Shown piece by piece: positions 18,381 to 26,173 of a stretch of DNA of 64,000 nucleotides. A program made the position numbers and the translations under genes. How positions within the stretch are numbered: position 1 is the stretch's first letter; each line of letters opens with the position of its first letter. Below the pieces are notes generated by a model. The model was not told the DNA's origin and made no database searches. It worked only from the letters and a program-made list of their open reading frames with translations. Source of the DNA: Phycisphaerales bacterium (GTDB lineage: Bacteria; Planctomycetota; Phycisphaerae; SM23-33; FEN-1343); assembly GCA_003171335.1 (NCBI GenBank), contig PMYD01000034.1, forward strand, positions 1-64,000. The letters run 5' to 3'.

Positions 18381-18734
18381 CGCAAATCCCAAATTCCAAT
18401 TTCCAAATTCCAAACAAGCACCAAATCACAAAGGGGAGGAAAAGTCTTGGCAGGTGGTCGCCCGCCAACTTTAAACCGTTTAAAGTACGGTCAGGTTCTG
18501 TTAGGGACGCCACCTTTAAACCGTTTAAAGGTGGGTTGGGTTCCGTTAGGGCTGATTCGTCCAACTGGGTTGAGAATTCGTCCGTGTGGAAGTTAGATTT
18601 TTAAAAGGGGTTACAAGCCAGGCGACCTTCGGGTACACCTGGGCTAGACAGATTCGGGGCCATCCCCCCTTTGAGTTTTGGGATTTGGTGCTTGGAATTT
18701 GTTTTGGATTTGGGATTTGGAGCTTGGGATTTTC
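18381..18734. repeat. Inverted repeat cassette (CAAATTCCAAACAAGCACCAAAT / GGATTTGGTGCTTGGAATTTG) enclosing GTTTAAAC-type palindromes
   Basis: Arms 18381..18438 and 18665..18734; inner palindromes 18468..18486 and 18510..18534. Confidence 0.8.
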
Positions 18735-18770
18735 TCTATCCGTGCAGCGGGAGCATCAGCGAAATGAAAT

Positions 18771-19160
18771 TCAAGCGCACGGCGCGGCGACCATGTTCTG
18801 GGCGAACTGGCGCAGCCATTGGAAATCGAAAACCTTGGGCTGGCGAAGCGGGCTGAGGAAGCGCACGCCCACCTCCGCGTAGGGGCAGTCGCCGTGCCGG
18901 ACCACGCGCACCACGCGGCCGCGAACGTCGATCCGCTTTCCGCGCATGGGCCAGAACGTGCGCTGGCCGGCGGCGATCTCCAGCAGGTCCTGCCGATGCG
19001 GCGCCGGCGCCAGCGGCATGAGCAGTCGAGCCCCGCTGTCGGACAGATCGACCACCCGGACATCCACCGGCCGGCCATCATCCAACATCGCCCGACCCGC
19101 CCAGTTCACCGCGGATCGGTAAAAGCCGCGTCGCTCGTATGCCATCTCGCGTCCGCCCAT
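18771..19160 (-). CDS. PilZ domain-like protein
   Basis: RRGFYRSAVNWAGRAMLDDGRPVDVRVVDLSDSGARLLMP ... VGVRFLSP. Confidence 0.65.
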   Translation of the reverse strand: MGGREMAYERRGFYRSAVNWAGRAMLDDGRPVDVRVVDLSDSGARLLMPLAPAPHRQDLLEIAAGQRTFWPMRGKRIDVRGRVVRVVRHGDCPYAEVGVRFLSPLRQPKVFDFQWLRQFAQNMVAAPCA

Positions 19161-19301
19161 GTAAGTAGTCTAGACACGACACCAGAGTATTTATCGGACT
19201 TCTTCGCACAGCGCTTGAAGGAAAGGAAATGGGGGGGGAATGTGCACGGGCAAGGATGCTTCCCCGCCCGGCGGTTGCTTCTGGTCGCTGCAAGGAATAC
19301 C

Positions 19302-20504
19302 ATGACCTTCCCCATGACGTGCCTCGGCACCATCCTGGCGATTCTGTGCGGCGGCGTCTGTCTGGTCTGGCTGGGCCGCCACCGGGAGATTTCGCGCGCC
19401 CGGCGGCATAACCCGCGGCTGACGCCGTGGGATGCCCGCCCGCCGGCGGGGGGGCGGCCGTTCGTGTCGCTCCTGGTCGCCGGCAAGGATGAGGCCCAGA
19501 ACATCGGCGCGTGCGTGCGGTCGCTGCTGGCGCAGGACTACGGCGATTTCGAGGTCTTCGTCATCGACGACCGCAGCAGCGACGGCACCGCCGAGCTGGC
19601 CCGCCAGGCGGGCGATGATGATGACCGGCTGCGCGTGCTGGAGGTTCACCAACTGCCAGCCGGCTGGGCGGGCAAGAATAATGCCATGGCGCATGGCATC
19701 GCCCAGGCCGCCGGCGACTGGCTGTGCATGACCGATGCCGACTGCCGCTTCCTCTCGCCCGCCGCCTTGAGCGTGGCGATGGGCTATGCCCTGGCGGAGA
19801 AGGTGGATTTCCTCTCCGTTTTGCCCAACCTGGAGATGCAAGGCTTCTGGGAGAACGTCATTCAGCCGGTGTGCAGCGGCATCATGGTCTTCTGGTTCAA
19901 CCCGGCCAAGGTGAACGACCCCCGGAAGCGGCAGGCGTACGCCAACGGGGCGTTCATGCTCATCAAGCGGTCCATGTACCAGCGCATCGGCGGCCACGAG
20001 GCGGTCAAGGACAAGCTGATGGAAGACCTGGCCATGGCCCAGCGCGTCAAGGCGGATGGCGGCGTGCTGCGCGTGGTGCAGAGCGATGGTCTGGTCAGTG
20101 TGCGGATGTATACCTCGCTGGCGAGAATCCTCAACGGCTGGAGCCGCATCTTCTTCGCCACGTTCGGCACGAAACGCCGGCTGGCCGTCAGCCTGGGCGT
20201 GCTGCTGATCATGGGCCTGCTGCCCTACGCCACGGCCGCGGCCGGCTGGGCGCTGTGGGCGACTGCCGGAAAGACCGTTTGGCTGGCCGCCGCACTGGCC
20301 GGCTCGGCGGCGGCGGCAGCGCAGGTCAGCGTCATTTACCGTTTCTACCGGCTGGCCGGGGCGTGCGCTGGGCTGTGCTGGACGTACAGCCTGGGCTGCG
20401 TGATGGCCGTGCTGGCGATCTTGAAATCCTTCAGCAAACACCGCCGCGGCACCGCCGTGCACTGGCGCGGCACGGCCTATGTCGGCAGCAAGCAAGCCAC
20501 ATGA
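19302..20504 (+). CDS. Glycosyltransferase family 2-like protein
   Basis: FVSLLVAGKDEAQNIGACVRSLLAQDYGDFEVFVIDDRSSDGTAELARQ; C-terminal TM segments. Confidence 0.88.
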   Translation: MTFPMTCLGTILAILCGGVCLVWLGRHREISRARRHNPRLTPWDARPPAGGRPFVSLLVAGKDEAQNIGACVRSLLAQDYGDFEVFVIDDRSSDGTAELARQAGDDDDRLRVLEVHQLPAGWAGKNNAMAHGIAQAAGDWLCMTDADCRFLSPAALSVAMGYALAEKVDFLSVLPNLEMQGFWENVIQPVCSGIMVFWFNPAKVNDPRKRQAYANGAFMLIKRSMYQRIGGHEAVKDKLMEDLAMAQRVKADGGVLRVVQSDGLVSVRMYTSLARILNGWSRIFFATFGTKRRLAVSLGVLLIMGLLPYATAAAGWALWATAGKTVWLAAALAGSAAAAAQVSVIYRFYRLAGACAGLCWTYSLGCVMAVLAILKSFSKHRRGTAVHWRGTAYVGSKQAT

Positions 20505-21757
20505 CCAGCGAGGCGTCAGATCGTGCTTTCCCGCCGGCGCTGGCCCCGGCGGATCCCGTCGAGGGGATGGTTCCAGCCGCCGGCGAGTTCGAGGCGCCGC
20601 ACCTGAGCGAATCCCAGCGCCGCCGGGGCATGATCTTCCTATGCCTGGCCGTGGCGGGCGTGAGCTTCGCCTTGGCGCTGCAACTGGGGCTCAACGCCAA
20701 CTTTCTGGCCGACGAGCTGCACGTGTCGGGCCTGCAGATGGGCCTGGTGGAGGCGGTGCGCGAGACCTGCGGCATCACGGCCTTCGCGGTGCTGGCGCTC
20801 CTGGCGGGGATGGCCGAGCCGGTGATCGGCACGATCGTGCTGGTGGTGGTGGCGCTGGGGCTGGGCGCGTATTCGGTAGTCCCCACGTTTACCTGGGTGG
20901 TGCTGATGAGCCTGGTGTGGAGCCAGGGGTTGCACATCTGGATGCCGCTGCCCAACTCCATGGCCATGGCGTTTTCGCAGCGCGATCGCATCGGCCACCG
21001 CATGGGCCAGGTGCAGGCCGCCGGGGCCGTCGGCACCGCTATCGCCATCGTGGCGGCCCTGAGGCTGACGGCCCTGCGCGTGCACATTCGCCCGCTGTAC
21101 GTGCTGGCCGGGGCGGCGGCGCTGATCGCGGCGGCGGCGTGCCTGGGCATTCCGCGCGGCGTGAAGGTGCCCGGCCCGCGTATCGTCATCCGCCGGCAGT
21201 ACTGGCGGTACTACCTGCTGAGCTTCCTGGAGGGCTGGCGCAAGCAGATGTCGATCACCTTCGCCGGCTTTCTGCTGGTCAAGCAGTTCAATGCCCCGGT
21301 GACGCACATCCTGGCGATGTCGGGAATCGTGCAGGTGGTGGGCTACTTCGCCTCGCCGCGCGTGGGCAAGCTGATCGACCGCGTGGGCGAGCGGCGGGTG
21401 CTGACATTCTACTACGTGTGCCTCTCCGTGCTCTTTCTGGGCTACGCCTTGATACCCAACCGCAACGTGCTGTACGGCATTTATCTCATCGACAGCGCGT
21501 TCTTCGTCTTCGGGATGGCCATCTCCACCTACGTCGGCCGGATTGCCCCGCACGCCGAGCGCACCGCCACCTTGAGCATGGGCATCGCGTGTAACCACGT
21601 GGCCGCCGTGCTGATGCCCCTGGCCAGCGGCCTCCTGTGGAATACGCTGGGCTACCAGTGGGCCTTCTTCATCGGCGTCCTGGCTGCCGTGACGAGCATC
21701 CCCGTCGTGCAACTGCTGCCGGGAAAGAAGAGGCTGATTGACAGACCAGTCCCGTAG
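20501..21757 (+). CDS. MFS transporter
   Basis: About 12 hydrophobic segments; overlaps the upstream stop (ATGA); ORF ends inside a CCAGTCCCGTAGGGACGG repeat. Confidence 0.8.
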   Translation: MTSEASDRAFPPALAPADPVEGMVPAAGEFEAPHLSESQRRRGMIFLCLAVAGVSFALALQLGLNANFLADELHVSGLQMGLVEAVRETCGITAFAVLALLAGMAEPVIGTIVLVVVALGLGAYSVVPTFTWVVLMSLVWSQGLHIWMPLPNSMAMAFSQRDRIGHRMGQVQAAGAVGTAIAIVAALRLTALRVHIRPLYVLAGAAALIAAAACLGIPRGVKVPGPRIVIRRQYWRYYLLSFLEGWRKQMSITFAGFLLVKQFNAPVTHILAMSGIVQVVGYFASPRVGKLIDRVGERRVLTFYYVCLSVLFLGYALIPNRNVLYGIYLIDSAFFVFGMAISTYVGRIAPHAERTATLSMGIACNHVAAVLMPLASGLLWNTLGYQWAFFIGVLAAVTSIPVVQLLPGKKRLIDRPVP

Positions 21758-21939
21758 GGACGGCTTAAGGTAGCCCAGCACTTCAGTGCTGGGTGTCTGA
21801 GGCCGTGATGAGGCCAGTCCCGTAGGGACGGCGGAGCGTTAGATAGCGAGTTCCGCCGTCCCTACGGGACTGGAAAACAGATGGGGGCTATTCCCAGGAC
21901 TGAAGTCCTGGGCTATTATCCGCCGTCCCTACGGGACTG
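21744..21939. repeat. REP-like cluster: four CCAGTCCCGTAGGGACGG copies (2 direct, 2 inverted) and two CCCAG(C/G)ACT-centred palindromes
   Basis: Copies near 21746, 21814, 21854 (inverted), 21921 (inverted); AGCCCAGCACTTCAGTGCTGGG and CCCAGGACTGAAGTCCTGGG. Confidence 0.85.
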
Positions 21940-22028
21940 TTCCCGTTTGGGCGGCGAGCCCAGCGCGCTATCGACAAATCACCGCCGCGGCGACCTGGGA
22001 CGCCGGCATGCGAACAAGGAGATGAGCG

Positions 22029-22178
22029 ATGTCAAGCAACCAGATCCAATGCGCCAACCGCGACAAGAACAAGGCCGCCTGCCCGTGCAAAGCCGTCACA
22101 TGCGCCCGCCACGGTGTCTGCTGCGAGTGCATCGCCAACCACCGTGCGGCCGGCAATAAGCCGGCGTGCATGAAGTAG
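22029..22178 (+). CDS. Small cysteine-rich protein (49 aa), resembling the DUF6485-type small proteins
   Basis: MSSNQIQCANRDKNKAACPCKAVTCARHGVCCECIANHRAAGNKPACMK*; below the length cutoff of the supplied ORF track. Confidence 0.6.
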   Translation: MSSNQIQCANRDKNKAACPCKAVTCARHGVCCECIANHRAAGNKPACMK

Positions 22179-22203
22179 GGGGGCTTTCGCGGCCGCTGGC
22201 CAG

Positions 22204-22623
22204 CTAGCCTTCCTTCTTCTTCAACTCCAGCGCTGTCGAATTGAGGCAGAAGCGCAGGTGCGTGGGCGGCGGGCCATCCTCGAAGATGTGGCCGAGGTGG
22301 GCGTTGCAGCGGCTGCAGTGCACTTCGGTGCGTTTCATGAGGTGGCTGCGATCGACGTCGGTCTCCACGGCCGCCTCGTCGATGGGCGCAAAGAAGCTCG
22401 GCCAGCCTGTACCCGAATCGAACTTGGTGTCCGAGCTGAAGAGCGCCTGGCCGCACGCCACGCAGTGGTACGTGCCCGCGGCGTGCTCATCCCAGTATTT
22501 GCCGGTGAAGGCGCGTTCGGTGCCGTGCTGGCGGGTGATGCAAAACTGCTCGGGCGTGAGCTGCTGGCGCCACTGGTCTTCCGTTTTGTTGATCTTTTCT
22601 TTGTCGGTTTTGGCGTTGTTCAT
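22204..22623 (-). CDS. msrB: Peptide-methionine (R)-S-oxide reductase
   Basis: [36 protein letters not shown] ... [35 protein letters not shown]. Confidence 0.95.
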   Translation of the reverse strand: MNNAKTDKEKINKTEDQWRQQLTPEQFCITRQHGTERAFTGKYWDEHAAGTYHCVACGQALFSSDTKFDSGTGWPSFFAPIDEAAVETDVDRSHLMKRTEVHCSRCNAHLGHIFEDGPPPTHLRFCLNSTALELKKKEG

Positions 22624-22809
22624 GCGCGTTTTCCCTTCCTGCGATTGTAGGCCCGGACAGATGGGGTATCATGGGGCCAAGCCGAGAAAGGTGAACTATG
22701 GTTGGCATGCTGAGCAAAGCGGACTTGCCAACATCCATCCTGACACCCCGCACGCTGGTCCGGCTGGCGGTGCAAAAATTCAGCTTGTTCAATCATCCTG
22801 GGAGCGTTT

Positions 22810-23217
22810 ATGAAAATTGAACAAATGAGCGAGGCCATGCTGACGGCGTTGATCGAGTCGCTGCCGGCCGAGATTACGATCATCGACGCCAACGACGAGG
22901 TGGCCGGCTGGAACAAGCACGACAAGCGGCTGTTTCACCGGCCGCTGAGCTCGATGGGCCTGAACTTCCGCCAGTGCCACCCTGAGGCAAGCCTGCCCCT
23001 GGTGGAGAAGATCATCAGCGAGATGAAGTCCGGCCAGCGCGATAAAGCCCAGTTCTGGATCGACATGGGCGTGCCGTACGACACGGCCAAGCACAAGATC
23101 CTCATCGAGTTCTTCGCCCTGCGCGACCCGGCGGGCAAGTACCTGGGCTGCATGGAGTACACGCAGGATGTCGAGCCTATCCGCCGCCTGGAAGGGCAGA
23201 AGCGATTGCTCGATTAA
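22810..23217 (+). CDS. PAS domain protein (DUF438 C-terminal-like)
   Basis: ALIESLPAEITIIDANDEVAGWNKHDKRLFHRPLSSMGLNFRQCHPEASLPLVEKIISEMKSGQRDKAQFWIDM...YLGCMEYTQDVEPIRRLEGQKRLLD. Confidence 0.8.
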   Translation: MKIEQMSEAMLTALIESLPAEITIIDANDEVAGWNKHDKRLFHRPLSSMGLNFRQCHPEASLPLVEKIISEMKSGQRDKAQFWIDMGVPYDTAKHKILIEFFALRDPAGKYLGCMEYTQDVEPIRRLEGQKRLLD

Positions 23218-23252
23218 CGCGTCGGGCCGCGTTTCATGACGCGTTGTGCCGG

Positions 23253-23421
23253 GGTGCCGTGGCTGCATCTTTTCGCAGCCACGCGTCATCAGAATGAGCT
23301 TACGATGCCGGGTACAGTGGGTGAATCTGTGCGCTGACGCGTGGCTGCAAACGAACGCAGCCACGGCACCCAGCGAAGGGGCACGCAGCGTGCGGCCGGC
23401 ACAGCCGAGGGCGGCTGTGCC
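23253..23421. repeat. Nested inverted repeats plus GGCACAGCCGAGGGCGGCTGTGCC hairpin
   Basis: GGTGCCGTGGCTGCatcttttcGCAGCCACGCGTCA versus TGACGCGTGGCTGCaaacgaacGCAGCCACGGCACC; hairpin 23398..23421 repeated at 48498..48521. Confidence 0.85.
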
Positions 23422-23513
23422 ACACATTCTTCTTGCTTCAACCGGGGCCGTGCGATAAGGGCTACTGCTGTGCGCGCGTGCCAAAATCCGCCGCCACGCC
23501 GCGCGAGGAACCG

Positions 23514-24941
23514 ATGCCGAGGACGCTGCTCTATCTTGCCGTGTTATGGATCAGCCTCATTATCGCCGGCTGCGGCCGGGGCGATGGCCCCAAACCCTTG
23601 ACGACCCAGGCCGTCGATGCCGCGCTGGCGCCGCCGGTGATGGAGGCGCTGCGGGTGCAGGCGGCGGCGATTCACCACCCGATGCTCCAGCCGCTGGAGA
23701 TCCAGCCCGATGAGCCGCTTTCGCCGGATGAGGCGGCGGTGCTCGCGGTGCTGGCCAATCCGTCGCTGCGGGCGGTGCGCGATGAACGCAAGCTGGCCGA
23801 TGCCCAGCTTCTCCAGGCGGGCGTGCTGCCTAACCCGGTACTGACGATCGGCAATGACTTTCCCTACACCGGCCCGGACCATCGCACCGCCTACAGCTTC
23901 GGCCTGGCCTGGGAGGCCACCGCCCTGGTGGCCCGCCCGGCGAAGCTCGCCGAGGCCAGGACCCACCGCGAGTCGGTGGATCTGGATATCGCCTGGCAGG
24001 AGTGGCAAGTCGCCCAGTCGGCCAAGGGCGCGGCGTGGAAGGTGCTGTCGCTGAAGGAGCAGGAATCGGCGGCGATGCAGGCCAACGACGACCTGTTGAC
24101 CAATCTGCAGCGCATTCGCAAGGCGGTCGACCTGCGGCAGAAGACCGCCGTCGATCTGGCCGCCGCCGCCGCGGCTCAGCAGGAATCATGGACGGCGGTG
24201 CTGGAAACCCAGCGCGACCTGCACAAGCAGGAACTGGCCCTCAAGAAGCTGCTGGGCCTGCCGGCCCAGGCTCAAATCAATTTGCGGCCGGGAGATTTGC
24301 CCGAGTCGGCCGCCCTACCCCCAGCCCAGGAGCTGCAGACCGGCATCGAGGATCGCCGGCTGGATCTGCTGGCCCTGCGCCGCGGCTACGACAGCCAGGA
24401 GGCCGCCGTGCGCGCCGCCGTGCTGGGGCGGTTCCCGAAGATCACCCCCGGTGGGGCCACCGCCCGCGACACCGCCGGGGCGTACACGTACGGGTATTCG
24501 CTGGGCATCGATCTGCCGATCTTTGACCGTAACCAGGGCGCCATCGCCACGGAGAAGGCCACGCGGCAAAAATTGTTCGACGAGTTCACCACGCGCGTGT
24601 TCGAGGGCCGCAGCGAGATTGCCGTCTCTCTGGAAGAGATCCGATCCCTGGGTGTGCAGATCGCCTCGGGCGAGTCGGCCCTGGCGGTGCAGAAGGACCT
24701 GGTCGCCCAGTACCAGCGCGCCGTCGATACCGGCAACGCCGACGTGCTGAGCTACTACTTGGCCCGAAACGACCTGAACAAGCGGCGAATCGAGATTCTC
24801 AAGCTCAAGCAGGAGCGGATTGACGCCTGGATCGAGCTGGAAAACGCCAGCGGCATGTACCTGGGCCGCACGGCGGCGGCCACAACGCGGCCGCCAACAC
24901 CGACATCATCGGCGCCGGCAGGCGAAGGAGTTGCGCCATGA
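23514..24941 (+). CDS. TolC family outer membrane efflux lipoprotein
   Basis: Lipoprotein signal MPRTLLYLAVLWISLIIAGCG; long coiled-coil pattern; first gene of an HlyD/RND operon. Confidence 0.85.
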   Translation: MPRTLLYLAVLWISLIIAGCGRGDGPKPLTTQAVDAALAPPVMEALRVQAAAIHHPMLQPLEIQPDEPLSPDEAAVLAVLANPSLRAVRDERKLADAQLLQAGVLPNPVLTIGNDFPYTGPDHRTAYSFGLAWEATALVARPAKLAEARTHRESVDLDIAWQEWQVAQSAKGAAWKVLSLKEQESAAMQANDDLLTNLQRIRKAVDLRQKTAVDLAAAAAAQQESWTAVLETQRDLHKQELALKKLLGLPAQAQINLRPGDLPESAALPPAQELQTGIEDRRLDLLALRRGYDSQEAAVRAAVLGRFPKITPGGATARDTAGAYTYGYSLGIDLPIFDRNQGAIATEKATRQKLFDEFTTRVFEGRSEIAVSLEEIRSLGVQIASGESALAVQKDLVAQYQRAVDTGNADVLSYYLARNDLNKRRIEILKLKQERIDAWIELENASGMYLGRTAAATTRPPTPTSSAPAGEGVAP

Positions 24942-26173
24942 AGCTGAGCAGCAGCGCGAAGCTAATACTCATGATTGCCGTCGTCGCGGTGATCGGTCTG
25001 TTGATCGGCTACGCGATTGGCAAGGCCGGCGGCGGTGCGGCCAAGGGCAAAGAGGAAGCCAAGGAGGCCGTTACCGCCGAGGTGAAGGTGGTGAAGGCGG
25101 CCGAAGGCACGATCGAGCAGTCCGTGGCGGCCTATGGCTCGGTGATCGCCTCGCCGGAGGATGTGCAGGGGCTGACCGTGCCGTTCGAATGTCGCGTGCG
25201 CCGCGTGCTGGTGGTGGCGGGGCAGGCGGTCGAGGCCAAGACGCCGCTGATCGATATCGAGCCCAGCCCGGAAGCCGCCCTGTCGCTATCGGATGCCCGC
25301 ACGGCCTTGCAGGCCGCCCAGCGCGATTTTGGGCTCGTGCAGCAGCGCGTGGAGATGAAGCTGGCCACGCAGAGCGACCTGTCCACAGCGCAGCAGACGC
25401 TGCGGCTGGCCCAGTCCAAGCTTGAAAGCCTCTCCAGCCGTGGCATTGAGGCCAAGAAACTGACCGCCGGCCTGGCCGGCCTGGTGAGCAAAGTGGAGGC
25501 CGAGGAAGGCCAGGTGGTCGCCGCCGGCACGGCGCTCATGGATGTGGTGCCGGCCGAGCGCGTGCAGGTTCGCCTGGCCGTGGAGCCTTCGGCGGCGGGC
25601 GCGCTAAAAGTGGGCCAGAAGGTCCACGTGCATGCGGTGAATGAGAAAGATGTCCCCGGCGCTGATGGCGCTGTCCGGCTCATCACGGACCGGATTAACC
25701 CCACCAGCCGGCTGGTGGATGTGTATGTGACCTTGCCGCCGGGCGCGCCCTTGAAGCTGGAGACGTTCGTTCACGCCAACATCGTGGTGGCGACCAAGAT
25801 GGCGCTGATCGTGCCGCGCCAGGCCGTGCTGCCGCAGGAAAGCAAGCAGGTGCTTTTCACTGTCGAGGGCAAGAAGGCGGTCCGGCACGAGGTGGAAACC
25901 GACCTGGAAGATGAGAAGAACGTCGAGCTGCTCGGCGAGCAGGTGAAGGTCGGCGATGCGGTGGTCGTGCAGGGCAACGCGGAACTTAAGGGTGATATGG
26001 CGGTCGAAGTCCTGGACGGCCAAAGCGAGTCCCAGCCGGCCGCCAGCGAGAAGCATTCTGGCGAAGAAAAATCCTCCGGTGACGAAAAATCCGCCGGCGG
26101 CGAAAAACCCAACGCGGACGGGAAGTCCACCGGCGGTGAAGCCGCACCGGGCGGCCAGGGGAGCGCGGGCTGA
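24938..26173 (+). CDS. Efflux RND transporter periplasmic adaptor subunit
   Basis: N-terminal TM, barrel-sandwich hybrid pattern, overlap with neighbours (ATGA). Confidence 0.88.
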   Translation: MKLSSSAKLILMIAVVAVIGLLIGYAIGKAGGGAAKGKEEAKEAVTAEVKVVKAAEGTIEQSVAAYGSVIASPEDVQGLTVPFECRVRRVLVVAGQAVEAKTPLIDIEPSPEAALSLSDARTALQAAQRDFGLVQQRVEMKLATQSDLSTAQQTLRLAQSKLESLSSRGIEAKKLTAGLAGLVSKVEAEEGQVVAAGTALMDVVPAERVQVRLAVEPSAAGALKVGQKVHVHAVNEKDVPGADGAVRLITDRINPTSRLVDVYVTLPPGAPLKLETFVHANIVVATKMALIVPRQAVLPQESKQVLFTVEGKKAVRHEVETDLEDEKNVELLGEQVKVGDAVVVQGNAELKGDMAVEVLDGQSESQPAASEKHSGEEKSSGDEKSAGGEKPNADGKSTGGEAAPGGQGSAG

